A stretch of DNA of 64,000 nt from Sphingomonas lenta (GTDB lineage: Bacteria; Pseudomonadota; Alphaproteobacteria; Sphingomonadales; Sphingomonadaceae), in the NCBI RefSeq assembly GCF_002288825.1, contig NZ_NSLI01000002.1, forward strand, positions 186,001-250,000, read 5' to 3'. The translations under genes were made by a program, and so were the position numbers. Numbering within the stretch: position 1 is the first letter of the stretch; each line of letters begins with the position of its first letter. This document shows, one piece after another, positions 1 to 8,647 of this stretch. The notes under the pieces were generated by a model. The model was not told where the DNA came from, searched no databases, and saw only the letters and a list, made by a program, of their open reading frames with translations.

Positions 1-1637
1 GCCGACTCGCGCTCGCGGCCCATGCCGTCGATGAAGCTCCGGTCGATCTTGAGCGCGTCGAGCGCGAACTTGCGGATATTGTAGAGCGACGAATAGCCGG
101 TGCCGAAATCGTCCAGCGCGATGCGGAAGCCCATCTGACGCAGCTTGTAGAGCGTCTCCGCGGCGCGCTCGGCGTCGTCGAAGATGGCGGTTTCCGTGAT
201 CTCGATCTGGACGCGGCCGGGCTCCACGCCCGCGCGCTGGGCGCACTCGACGACGTGGCCGACGAAGTTGTGGCGGCGGAACTGGCGCGGGCTGAAGTTG
301 ATGGAGACGTACTGGCCGGGCCAGCCCTTCACCTGTTCCAGCGCGTGCTCCAGCACCCAGTCGCCGAGTTCGTGGATCAGGTTCGACTCCTCGGCGATAG
401 GTATGAAGACGGCGGGGCTGATCGGGCCGTACTCCGCGGTGTTCCAGCGCAGCAGCGCCTCGAAGCCGGCGATCTCCAACTCGTCGCGCTCGACGATGGG
501 CTGGAACGCCAGGCTGAGCTCGCGCTTGTCGATCGCCTGCGCCAGACCGCCCTCGATCCGTTTGCGGAAGCGGATGCCCTCGTCCATCGCCTCGTCGAAC
601 AGGCGCACGACGCCGCGGCCGGCGCGCTTGGCGTCGTTCAGCGCCAAGTCGGCGCGGCGGAGCACGTCCACGGGATCGTGCGCGCCGCCGTCCACGGCGA
701 CGAGGCCGCACGAGGCCGCGCCCTGGACGGAGGCGCCGTAGATGATGTGCGTGGTCGAGCAGGCGGCGACCATGCGGTCGCAGGCCATCACCGCCGCCGT
801 CTCGCCGGGCGTGTCGAACAGGACGCCGAACTCGTCGCCGCCCAACCGGGCGACGAGCGCGCCGTCCGGCGCGGCGCGGCTCAGGATCGCGCAGACCTCG
901 CGGATCAGCGCGTCGCCCGCCAGGTGGCCGAGCGTGTCGTTGACGATCTTGAACCTGTCGAGGTCGATCATCGCGGTCGCGAACAGGCCCGGTTCGCGGG
1001 CGCGGTCGGCGAGCGCGCGGGTGAAGAACAAGCGGTTCGGCGCTTCGGTCAGCGAGTCGTGCGTCGCGATGTGAAGCGCGCGGCTCTCGTTCGCGGCGAG
1101 TTCGAACGACTGCTCCTCCAGGCGAAGAACCTGGTCGGCGAGCGTCGCGCGGGCGGCGGCGAGCTCGCGGTCGACCCGCCAGCGGTCGCCGAGCGCGCGC
1201 GCGGTCTGCTGGACCTCGGCGACCTCGAACGGCTTGGCGAGGTAGAAGAGCTTGTCGGCGGGACCGGCGACGCGCGCGATCTCCAGCGGCGAGAAGTCGG
1301 AATAGCCGGTGACGATGCAGAGGTTGACGTGCGCATCGAGCGCCCGGATGCGCCTGGCGGTCTCGCGGCCGTCGATGCCCGGCGGCATACGCACGTCGAT
1401 GAAGGCGACGGCGAAGGGCCGCCCTTCCGCCAGCGCACGCTCCACTTCCGCGACCGCGTCCAGACCCTGATTGTGGTGCACCAGCTCGAACTCGGGCACG
1501 GCGTCCGGCGCGGGCGCGTCCTCGCCGAACAGCTCGGACGCCATCGCGGCCAAGGCGTCGTCGGGGCCCGTCGGCGCGAAGCAGCGGCGATAGCTGTCGT
1601 GCGTCGCGGGCTCGTCGTCGACGATGAGGATGCGCAT
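1..1637 (-). CDS. Response regulator with GGDEF and EAL domains (c-di-GMP turnover), C-terminus cut by window edge
   Basis: Starts at ATG 1637 and reads without a stop to the window edge, so the 3' end is missing. Residues 1-130 are a CheY-like receiver with acidic residues in VDDE and a likely phospho-acceptor Asp81 in FIDVRMP. A GGDEF domain follows with an intact GGDEF at 266-270. The RxxD inhibitory site five residues before GGDEF is replaced (PDGA), so product feedback inhibition is unlikely. The EAL domain begins near residue 375: EALLRW at 393-398, then NFSPRQF, EITE, DDFGTGYSSL and LKIDRSF are all present, suggesting an active phosphodiesterase. It probably controls cyclic-di-GMP in response to a partner kinase not in this window. 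Transcribed divergently from the flavoprotein gene at 1717. Confidence 0.93.
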   Translation of the reverse strand, partial: MRILIVDDEPATHDSYRRCFAPTGPDDALAAMASELFGEDAPAPDAVPEFELVHHNQGLDAVAEVERALAEGRPFAVAFIDVRMPPGIDGRETARRIRALDAHVNLCIVTGYSDFSPLEIARVAGPADKLFYLAKPFEVAEVQQTARALGDRWRVDRELAAARATLADQVLRLEEQSFELAANESRALHIATHDSLTEAPNRLFFTRALADRAREPGLFATAMIDLDRFKIVNDTLGHLAGDALIREVCAILSRAAPDGALVARLGGDEFGVLFDTPGETAAVMACDRMVAACSTTHIIYGASVQGAASCGLVAVDGGAHDPVDVLRRADLALNDAKRAGRGVVRLFDEAMDEGIRFRKRIEGGLAQAIDKRELSLAFQPIVERDELEIAGFEALLRWNTAEYGPISPAVFIPIAEESNLIHELGDWVLEHALEQVKGWPGQYVSINFSPRQFRRHNFVGHVVECAQRAGVEPGRVQIEITETAIFDDAERAAETLYKLRQMGFRIALDDFGTGYSSLYNIRKFALDALKIDRSFIDGMGRERES

Positions 1638-1716
1638 GGGCCGGTGCTCCGATCGTGGTTCACCGGAGGTAAGCGGACGGGGTTACCGCGGGGTAAACGG
1701 GTGGTAGAAGTGCAGC

Positions 1717-2850
1717 GTGAGCGGGGAGCCGACCACACGCAGGCGCTTGCTGGGGATAGGCGGGCTGGGCGCGGCGGGGCTGGCGCTGCCCGGCTGCGCC
1801 ACCATGGTCGCGCGACGGGAAGCGGTCGCGACCGGTTGCTTGCCGCCGGTGCTGGTCGACCGGAGCCGCGTCATCCGCGAGGTCGTCGGCCTGCGGCCCT
1901 ATCGCGCGTCGGGCTTCGTCGTGCGGGCGGAGGCGCTGGGGACCAAGCGGCTGGTCCACAATTACGGCCATGGCGGCGCGGGTATCACGCTCAGCTGGGG
2001 CACGTCGCGGCTCGCGGTCGAGCTGGGGCTGCAGGGGCATCAGGGGCCGGTGGCCGTAGTGGGCGCCGGGATCATGGGGCTGACCACCGCGCGGCTGGTG
2101 CAAGAAGCGGGGTTCCCGGTCACGATCTACGCGGAGGCGCTGCCGCCCGACACCACGTCCAACATCGCGGGCGGGCAATGGGCGCCGTTCGGCCACTCCC
2201 GCCGGGACGCGGTCACGCCCGAATGGCGGGCGCAATTCGCCAGGGCGCTGGACTATAGCTGGCGGCGCTTTCAGCTGCTCGTCGGCGACGAATACGGCGT
2301 GCGCTGGGTTCCGACCTACGACCAGGGCGACGGGCCGGACCCGGCCGATCCGCTCGAGCGCTATCGGCCGGACCATCGGCCGCTCGCTCCGAGCGAGCAT
2401 CCTTTCGCGGTGGAGCGGCTGTCGCGATACCAGACGATGTACGTCGAGACGGGGCGGTTCCTGCGCCAGCTGATCCGCGACGTGCAGGTCGCGGGCGGGC
2501 GGTTCGAGCGGCGGCGCTTCGCGAATCCGGCCGAGCTGGCGGCGTTGCCCGAGGGGCTGGTGTTCAACTGCACGGGGCTGGGCGCGCGGGCGCTGTTCGG
2601 CGACGAGGAGCTGCGGCCGGCGCGCGGGCAGCTGGCGGTGCTGCTGCCGCAGCCGGAGGTGCGGTACGCCTTCACCGGCCAAGCCGGCTATATGTTCCCG
2701 CGGCCCGACGGCGTGCTGCTGGGCGGGACGTTCGACATGGACGAGTGGTCGACCGAGCCGGATCCGGCGATCACCGAACGGATAATCCGATCGCACCAGA
2801 CGCTGTTCGGCGGCTTCCGCTGCCGGACGGGTAGATCAGGCCTCGCCTAG
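1717..2850 (+). CDS. FAD-dependent D-amino-acid-oxidase-like protein, Tat/lipoprotein signal, permuted domain order
   Basis: GTG start, 377 aa. Residues 8-27 form a twin-arginine, hydrophobic, LPGC lipobox signal (RRRLLG...LALPGC), suggesting Tat export and lipidation at Cys27. The segment that is C-terminal in D-amino acid oxidases comes first here: GLRPYR at 58-63 (the second Arg matches the substrate-binding Arg of DAAO) and HNYGHGGAG at 81-89. The FAD dinucleotide motif GAGIMG follows at 116-121, then SNIAGGQW, VFNCTGLG, ARGQ, Tyr325 in YMFPR, GGTFDMDEW, and the chain ends after LFGGF. All family elements are present but in circularly permuted order. A D-amino acid or glycine oxidase-like activity is inferred; the substrate is unknown. 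The last 15 nt overlap the convergent ROK kinase gene. Confidence 0.85.
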   Translation: MSGEPTTRRRLLGIGGLGAAGLALPGCATMVARREAVATGCLPPVLVDRSRVIREVVGLRPYRASGFVVRAEALGTKRLVHNYGHGGAGITLSWGTSRLAVELGLQGHQGPVAVVGAGIMGLTTARLVQEAGFPVTIYAEALPPDTTSNIAGGQWAPFGHSRRDAVTPEWRAQFARALDYSWRRFQLLVGDEYGVRWVPTYDQGDGPDPADPLERYRPDHRPLAPSEHPFAVERLSRYQTMYVETGRFLRQLIRDVQVAGGRFERRRFANPAELAALPEGLVFNCTGLGARALFGDEELRPARGQLAVLLPQPEVRYAFTGQAGYMFPRPDGVLLGGTFDMDEWSTEPDPAITERIIRSHQTLFGGFRCRTGRSGLA

Positions 2851-3729
2851 CGCCTGCCGACCCAGCACGATCGCGCCTAGCGGACCCGCGCGGCCGCCGA
2901 GCGCCGCGGGGACGAGGTAGGTGTCGGTGTCGACGATCTCCGGAAAGGGCATATAGCCGCCCAGGCTGTCGCGGAGCATGCGCCGCATCGCGGGCAGGAG
3001 GTGTCCCGACGTCATGACGCCGCCGCCCCAGACGATGCGGCGCGGCACGCCCGTGAGCACGAGCGCGTGGGCGAGCTGGGCGAGCGCGTGGGCGACGCCG
3101 TCCCAGACGGGGTTGTCGGGGGCGAGGCTCTCGGCCGGGTGGCCGGTGCGCGCCCTGATCGCGGGGCCGCTCGCGAGTCCCTCGACGCACGCGCCGTGGA
3201 AGGGGCAGGCGCCCAGCCACTCGTCGCCGGGCACGCGGACGGGGCGGAGGTGGCCGAATTCGGAATGCGTCAGCCCGTCGACTGGCCGCCCGCCCGCGAT
3301 CATTCCCGCGCCGACGCCAGTGCCGACGGTGACGTAGGCCGCGTCCGCCAGTTCCTCCGCCGCACCCCAGCGCGCCTCGGCGAGCGCCGCGCCGACCACG
3401 TCCGAGTGGAAGCCGACGGGCACGCCATAGCGCTTGCCCAACCTGCCCGCGACGTCCGCGCCGGCCCAGCCGGGCTTGGGCGTCACGCCGACGCGGCCCC
3501 ATTCGGGCGAGCGGCGGTCGATGTGGATGGGGCCGAAGCTGGCGATCCCGATGCTCGCGAACCCGGTCCAGCGGTCGAGCACAGCCTCGATCGCCGGCAG
3601 CGTCCGCTCGGGGCGCTCAGTGGGCAGGCGCACCTCGTCCTCGATCCGGTCGGGGCCGCTCGCGAGGATGCAGACGACCTTGGTGCCGCCCAGCTCCACG
3701 CCCGCGATCAGCGGCTTCGCCCCGGTCAT
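2836..3729 (-). CDS. ROK-family sugar kinase (fructokinase-like)
   Basis: 297 aa. N-terminal phosphate-binding loop GVELGGTKVV, then TVGTGVGAGMI and the ROK zinc-site region HLRPVRVPGDEWLGACPFHG, followed by GACVEGLASGPAI, the pattern of YdhR-type fructokinases. It should phosphorylate a hexose, probably fructose or mannose, with ATP in the cytoplasm. The ATG overlaps the glmS stop by 4 nt, so it is translationally coupled as the third gene of a glmU-glmS-ROK operon. This fits supply of fructose-6-phosphate to GlmS for UDP-GlcNAc synthesis. The exact sugar is an inference. Confidence 0.88.
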   Translation of the reverse strand: MTGAKPLIAGVELGGTKVVCILASGPDRIEDEVRLPTERPERTLPAIEAVLDRWTGFASIGIASFGPIHIDRRSPEWGRVGVTPKPGWAGADVAGRLGKRYGVPVGFHSDVVGAALAEARWGAAEELADAAYVTVGTGVGAGMIAGGRPVDGLTHSEFGHLRPVRVPGDEWLGACPFHGACVEGLASGPAIRARTGHPAESLAPDNPVWDGVAHALAQLAHALVLTGVPRRIVWGGGVMTSGHLLPAMRRMLRDSLGGYMPFPEIVDTDTYLVPAALGGRAGPLGAIVLGRQALGEA

Positions 3730-5549
3730 TCGACCGTGACCGACTTCGCCAGGTTGCGCGGCTGGTCGACGTCCGTACCTTTCGCGACCGCGACGTGGTA
3801 CGCCAAGAGCTGCACCGGCACCGCGTAGACGAGCGGCGCGATGAGAGGGTGGACTTCGGGCATCTCGATCGTGGCGATGGTGTTCTCGCCGGCCTGGGCG
3901 ATGCCCCTGGCGTCGGAGATGAGAACCACCTGCGCGCCGCGGGCCTGCGCCTCCTGCATGTTCGACACCGTCTTGTCGAACAGCGGCCCTGACGGCGCGA
4001 GCACGATCAGGGGGACCTGGTCGTCGATCAGCGCGATGGGGCCGTGCTTCATCTCACCCGACGCGTAGCCTTCGGCGTGGATGTAGCTGATTTCTTTGAG
4101 CTTGAGCGCGCCTTCGAGGGCGAGCGGGTAGTCGGGGCCGCGGCCCAAGTAGAGCACGTCGCGCGCGGCCGCGATCTTGCCGGCCATGGCCTGGATATCG
4201 TCGTCATGCGCGAGCGCGTGGGACAGCGCCTGCGGCGCTTCGCGCAGGTGGCGAACGATCTCCTGCTCCTCCTCCGGCGACAACCGGCCCTTGGCGCGGG
4301 CGAGGTTGGTGGCGAGCGCGGCCATGACGGCGAGCTGGCAGGTGAACGCCTTGGTCGAGGCGACGCCGATCTCCGGGCCCGCGTGCGTGGAGAGCAGCAG
4401 GTCGACTTCGCGCGCCATGGACGAGGTCGGCACGTTGATGATGCCGGCCGTCATCAAGCCGTGCGTCTTCATGTGCCGCAGCGCGGCGAGCGTGTCGGCG
4501 GTCTCGCCCGACTGCGAGATGACCACGCCGAGCTGCCCCGGCGTCAGCACCGGGTCGCGGTAGCGGAACTCGCTCGCCACATCGACCTCGACAGGGACGC
4601 GGGCGAACTGCTCGATCCAATATTTGCCGATCATGCCAACATAGGAGGCGGTGCCGCAGGCGACGATCGCGACGCGCTCCACGGTGGACAGGTCGAACGC
4701 CATGTCGGGAAGTGCCACCTGCTCCTCGACGGGGCGGAGGTAGGAGCGCAGCGTCTGGGCGACGACGACCGGCTGCTCGTAGATCTCCTTCTGCATGAAG
4801 TGGCGGTGGTTGCCCTTGTCCATCAGCTGGCCGGACGCGCCGGACTGGACGATCGGGCGGTCGACGGGGTTGTTGTCCTTGTCGAACACCTCGACCCGAT
4901 CGCGCGTGATCGCGACCCAGTCGCCCTCGTCGAGATAGGCGATGCGCTGGGTCAGCGGCGCGAGCGCGAGCGCATCGGAACCGAGATAGTTCTCGCCGTC
5001 GCCGTAACCGACCGTGAGCGGCGCGCCGAGGCGCGCGCCGAGCAGCAGGTCGGGATGCGTCCTGACCATCACGCCCAGCGCGAATGCGCCGTGGAGGCGG
5101 GGAAGTACGGTGGCGAGCGCCTGCTTGGGCTCGGCGCCGCGCTCGATCTCGCGGGAGATCAGGTGCGCGACGACCTCCGTGTCCGTCTGGCTCTTGAACT
5201 CGCGGCCGTCGACGAGGAGCTCGTCGCGCAAGGGCTTGAAGTTCTCGATGATGCCGTTGTGCACGACCACGACGTCACCGACGATGTGCGGGTGCGCGTT
5301 GCCCTCCGTCGGCGCGCCGTGCGTCGCCCAGCGCGTGTGCGCGACGCCCGCATTGCCGGGCAGCGGCTCCTCGCGCAAGCGCTCGCCCAGGTTCTTCAGC
5401 TTGCCGGGCGCGCGGCGGCGGTCGAACTCGCCCGCGTGCACGGTGCAGATGCCGGCCGAGTCATAGCCGCGATATTCGAGCCGCTTCAGGCCGTCGAAGA
5501 GCCGATCGGCGACCGGCTCGGCCCCGAGAATACCAACGATCCCGCACAT
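3726..5549 (-). CDS. glmS: Glutamine--fructose-6-phosphate aminotransferase (isomerizing)
   Basis: 607 aa, the family's usual length. The mature N-terminus MCGIVGI carries the Cys nucleophile of the glutaminase domain, with HTRWATHG and HNGIIEN downstream. Two SIS domains follow (ISQSGETADT; EGALKLKEISYIHAE). The C-terminal KSVTVE is the typical glmS ending. It converts fructose-6-P and glutamine to glucosamine-6-P, the first committed step to UDP-GlcNAc for peptidoglycan and LPS. It lies 13 nt after glmU and overlaps the ROK kinase. No ribozyme is visible or expected upstream. Confidence 0.98.
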   Translation of the reverse strand: MCGIVGILGAEPVADRLFDGLKRLEYRGYDSAGICTVHAGEFDRRRAPGKLKNLGERLREEPLPGNAGVAHTRWATHGAPTEGNAHPHIVGDVVVVHNGIIENFKPLRDELLVDGREFKSQTDTEVVAHLISREIERGAEPKQALATVLPRLHGAFALGVMVRTHPDLLLGARLGAPLTVGYGDGENYLGSDALALAPLTQRIAYLDEGDWVAITRDRVEVFDKDNNPVDRPIVQSGASGQLMDKGNHRHFMQKEIYEQPVVVAQTLRSYLRPVEEQVALPDMAFDLSTVERVAIVACGTASYVGMIGKYWIEQFARVPVEVDVASEFRYRDPVLTPGQLGVVISQSGETADTLAALRHMKTHGLMTAGIINVPTSSMAREVDLLLSTHAGPEIGVASTKAFTCQLAVMAALATNLARAKGRLSPEEEQEIVRHLREAPQALSHALAHDDDIQAMAGKIAAARDVLYLGRGPDYPLALEGALKLKEISYIHAEGYASGEMKHGPIALIDDQVPLIVLAPSGPLFDKTVSNMQEAQARGAQVVLISDARGIAQAGENTIATIEMPEVHPLIAPLVYAVPVQLLAYHVAVAKGTDVDQPRNLAKSVTVE

Positions 5550-5562
5550 CTACGCCGTTCCC

Positions 5563-6921
5563 CTACCCTTTCGCCGCGGCCTTACGCGAACTCATCATGT
5601 CGCGGAAGCGCTTGGCCCAGCCGGGCCGCGCCTCCTGCTTGCCGCGCGCCACGGCGAGCGAGTCCGGCTCCACGTCGGCGGTCACCACCGACCCCGCCCC
5701 GACGATCGCGCCGGGTCCGATCGACACGGGCGCGACGAGCGCGGAGTTGGAGCCGATGAACGCGCCCGCCCCGATCTTCGTACCGTATTTGAAGAAGCCG
5801 TCGTAATTGCAGGTGATCGTTCCCGCGCCGATGTTCGCGCCTTCGCCCACCTCGGCGTCGCCGAGATAGGTGAGGTGGTTCGCCTTCGCGCCGCGGCCGA
5901 GCACCGCCTTCTTCATCTCGACGAAGTTGCCGACGCGCGCGCCCTCGCCGACGACCGCGCCGGGGCGCAGGCGGGCATAGGGGCCGACGTTCGCGCCCGT
6001 GGCGACGCTCGCGCCCTCCAGATGGCTGAAGGCGTGGATCGTCACGCCGTCGGCCACGCGGACGCCGGGGCCGAACACAACGTTGGGCTCGACTGTCACG
6101 TCGCGGCCGAGCTCGGTATCGTGGCTGAACCAGACCGTCTCCGGCGCGATCAGCGTCGCACCCTCGGCCATAGCGCGCATGCGGCGGCGGCGCTGCCAGT
6201 CGGCCTCGACCGCGGCGAGCTCGGCGCGGCTGTTGACGCCCGCGACCTCGGCCGCCTCCGTCTCGATCACCGCGGAGCTGCGGCCGTCGGCGGCGGCGAG
6301 CTGGACGATGTCGGGCAGGTAGTATTCGCCCGCGGCGTTGTCGTTGCCGACGCGCGCGAGCAGCGGGAACAGGTCGCGCGAGCGGACCGCCATCAGGCCG
6401 GAGTTGCACAGCGTCTCCGCGCGCTCGTCGGTGGTCGCGTCCTTGAACTCGACCATCTTGGCGATGCGCCCGTCGGCCCCGGCGATGACGCGGCCGTACG
6501 CGCCGGGATCCGCCGGGCGGAAGCCGAGCACCACGGCGGCAGGCTCGTCCTCGGCGTGGAGCCGGTCGAGCATGCGTCGCATCGTATCCGCGCCGACGAG
6601 CGGCACGTCGCCGTAGAGGATCAGCACGTCGCCCTCGAACCCGGCGAGCGCGCCTTCGGCCTGAGCGACCGCGTGGCCCGTGCCCAGCTGCTCGGCCTGA
6701 AGTGCTACCGCCACGCCGAGCGGCTGGACGGCGGCTTCGACCTGCTCGCGCCGCGCGCCGGCCACGACCACGGTGCGTTCGGGGCCGAGCTCGCCGACCG
6801 AGGCCAGCAGGTGCAGGAGCATGGGTCGGCCCGCGACGGGGTGGAGCACCTTGTGCAGGTCGGACTTCATGCGCGTGCCCTGGCCGGCGGCGAGCACGAT
6901 AGCGGCGAGCGGGGTCGTCAT
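5563..6921 (-). CDS. glmU: Bifunctional UDP-GlcNAc pyrophosphorylase / glucosamine-1-P acetyltransferase
   Basis: 452 aa from ATG 6921; an in-frame GTG at 6939 would add six residues. The N-terminal uridylyltransferase domain has the signature LAAGQGTRMKSDLHKV. From about residue 245 the protein is a left-handed beta-helix of hexapeptide repeats with the acetyltransferase elements KKAVLGRG, ANHLTYLGDA and TITCNYDG. It performs the last two steps to UDP-GlcNAc. First gene of the glmU-glmS-ROK operon. The divergent gph gene begins 62 nt away, so the promoters share this short space. Confidence 0.97.
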   Translation of the reverse strand: MTTPLAAIVLAAGQGTRMKSDLHKVLHPVAGRPMLLHLLASVGELGPERTVVVAGARREQVEAAVQPLGVAVALQAEQLGTGHAVAQAEGALAGFEGDVLILYGDVPLVGADTMRRMLDRLHAEDEPAAVVLGFRPADPGAYGRVIAGADGRIAKMVEFKDATTDERAETLCNSGLMAVRSRDLFPLLARVGNDNAAGEYYLPDIVQLAAADGRSSAVIETEAAEVAGVNSRAELAAVEADWQRRRRMRAMAEGATLIAPETVWFSHDTELGRDVTVEPNVVFGPGVRVADGVTIHAFSHLEGASVATGANVGPYARLRPGAVVGEGARVGNFVEMKKAVLGRGAKANHLTYLGDAEVGEGANIGAGTITCNYDGFFKYGTKIGAGAFIGSNSALVAPVSIGPGAIVGAGSVVTADVEPDSLAVARGKQEARPGWAKRFRDMMSSRKAAAKG

Positions 6922-6983
6922 GGCGGCGGCGAGTGCCACGATCCGCTTGCCAAGGCCATAGCCGCTGGCCCAAGCGCGCGGGC

Positions 6984-7652
6984 ATGGCGGATTTCCCCTT
7001 CGACGTGGTCGGCTTCGACCTGGACGGCACGCTGCTCGACACCAGCGGCGACCTCACCGCGGCGGTGAACCATGCGCTGGAGAGCGCCGGGCGGCCGCCG
7101 CTGACGGTGGAACAGGTCCGGCCGATGATCGGCGGCGGGTCGCGGCACATGTTGGCGCAGGGCATGGCGGCGACGGGCAGGTGCAGCGAGGCGGAGCTGG
7201 ACGTGCTCCAGCGACGGCTGCTCGACCATTATGAGGCGAACATCGCGGTCACCACCGCCCCTTTCCCGCACGCGCTCGACGCGATGGACGCTCTCGCAAC
7301 GCGGGGCGTGAAGCTCGGCATCGTCACGAACAAGAATGAGCGGCTCGCGCGCAAGGTGCTGGGCGAACTCGGGCTCACCGAGCGGTTCGGGGCGATCCTG
7401 GGCGGCGACACGCTGGGGCCGGGCCGGTCCAAGCCGAAGCCCGATCCGATCCTGGCGATGGTCGAGCGGTGCGGTGGCGGGCGCGCGGCGTTCGTGGGCG
7501 ACTCGATCTACGATACTACCGCGGCGCGCGCGGCGGGGGTGCCGAGCGTGGCGGTGAGCTTCGGCTTCCTCCAGCAACCGATCGAGGAGCTGGGCGCGGA
7601 CGCGGTGATCGACTCGTACGCGGAGCTGGTGCCGACGTTGGAGCGGCTTTAG
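6984..7652 (+). CDS. gph: Phosphoglycolate phosphatase (HAD superfamily)
   Basis: 222 aa from ATG 6984. HAD motif I is DLDGTLLD with the nucleophile Asp, motif II VTNKN, the motif III lysine is in SKPKPDP, and motif IV VGDSIYD. The cap domain lies between motifs I and II, as in Gph/PGP subfamily IA enzymes. It removes 2-phosphoglycolate formed by repair of oxidised DNA ends. The last 4 nt overlap the end of the convergent nucleotidyltransferase-like gene. A related small-phosphoester substrate cannot be excluded. Confidence 0.88.
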   Translation: MADFPFDVVGFDLDGTLLDTSGDLTAAVNHALESAGRPPLTVEQVRPMIGGGSRHMLAQGMAATGRCSEAELDVLQRRLLDHYEANIAVTTAPFPHALDAMDALATRGVKLGIVTNKNERLARKVLGELGLTERFGAILGGDTLGPGRSKPKPDPILAMVERCGGGRAAFVGDSIYDTTAARAAGVPSVAVSFGFLQQPIEELGADAVIDSYAELVPTLERL

Positions 7653-8647
7653 CCGCGCCGCCACTTGGTCCAGAGGTGCCGCGCCAGCATCGCGGGCGGC
7701 ATGCGGATCGCGTGGGAGCGGACGTAGAAGCCGAAACGGGTGGCGCGCCGGGCGCCCCTGCCCCAACCGTCGCGGGCGAGCAGGCGGCGGCGGAACAACG
7801 GGTCGAGGCCGTCCCGCACGCGCCAGCCGCCCGGGATCGGCGTGCCGAACAGGTCGTACGCCAGGCGCGCGGCGCGCAGGACGGCGCTCCGCAGGCCGTG
7901 GCGCGCGGCACGCTGCTCCAGGCCGTCCGTGCCGAACTCCTCGTCGAGCAGGCAGTGGATGTCCCACAGGTTGCGCAAGCCCCCGCTCAGGTCGCCGTCG
8001 GCGAATAGGTGCGCGGCGGCGTGGCAGATCATGTCTGCCGGCGAGAGGACCGACAGCCCGTTCCCGAGCGGCACGGCATCAGCGATCAGGGCGTTCGCAT
8101 CGGGACGGATGCGCGCGGTAAGCGGCAGGATCGTGTGGTGGACGTCGACGATGCGGTCGCGCTCGCGGTGGATGAGCGGCGGCAGCTCGTGCATCCAGCG
8201 GCGGTAATAGGCGTCGTCATACGGATCGGGCTTGACCCACTCCCACCCGGCCGCGAGCAGAGCGCGCTCGACATCCGGCAACGCGGCGCGGGGTACGAGG
8301 ATGTCCGTATCGCCGACGGAGCGCCCGCGCCCGGCGGCGAGGCCCGCGGCGACGAACGCCGTGCCCTTGAGCAGCACGACGGGGCAGCCGACGGGCGCCA
8401 GCGCGCGCCGGACCATCTCCGCCTCCCAGAGCGCGGCCACCCTGCCCTGCTCCGTGGTGACGGTCGCGTCGGCCAGGATGGCGCGCACGGCGTCGGGCAG
8501 CGTCAGGCCGTCGAGGCGCTGCGCCAGCGTGCCGACCAGCTGCTCGGCGCGCGCGACGCCGATCAGGTCCTGCCAGCCGGATGCGTCAAGGTCGGCGACG
8601 CTCTGCGGCTCGCGAAGGGCGCGGACAAGCAGGTGGGCGGCCTTCAC
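7649..8647 (-). CDS. Nucleotidyltransferase-fold family protein (NTP_transf_5-like) of a PqqD/HprK-like cassette
   Basis: 332 aa. GTG 8647 overlaps the upstream kinase stop by 4 nt (GTGA), which fixes the start. The motif LLKGTAF...RSVGDTDILV resembles the hG...DxD core of minimal nucleotidyltransferases, followed by IHRERDRIVDVHH, a third acidic position. The helical C-terminal half has HAAAHLF, as in the uncharacterised NTP_transf_5 (PF14907) family. Such proteins accompany HprK-like kinases in some ribosomal-peptide clusters. A nucleotidyl- or phospho-transfer role on a peptide is inference only. Last gene of the four-gene set. Confidence 0.75.
   Translation of the reverse strand: MKAAHLLVRALREPQSVADLDASGWQDLIGVARAEQLVGTLAQRLDGLTLPDAVRAILADATVTTEQGRVAALWEAEMVRRALAPVGCPVVLLKGTAFVAAGLAAGRGRSVGDTDILVPRAALPDVERALLAAGWEWVKPDPYDDAYYRRWMHELPPLIHRERDRIVDVHHTILPLTARIRPDANALIADAVPLGNGLSVLSPADMICHAAAHLFADGDLSGGLRNLWDIHCLLDEEFGTDGLEQRAARHGLRSAVLRAARLAYDLFGTPIPGGWRVRDGLDPLFRRRLLARDGWGRGARRATRFGFYVRSHAIRMPPAMLARHLWTKWRRG

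Noticed and set aside
255..2258. Long + strand open frame of 667 codons across the GGDEF-EAL gene
   Set aside because: Antisense shadow of high-GC coding sequence: the translation is Arg/Gly/Val/Asp-rich without motifs, while the minus strand shows receiver, GGDEF and EAL domains.
5550..5562. glmS ribozyme or other riboswitch before glmS
   Set aside because: Only 13 nt separate glmU and glmS; no room for such a structure.
4044..5759. + strand frame of 571 codons opposite glmS
   Set aside because: Shadow of glmS; the translation has no recognisable domain and glmS motifs are complete on the other strand.
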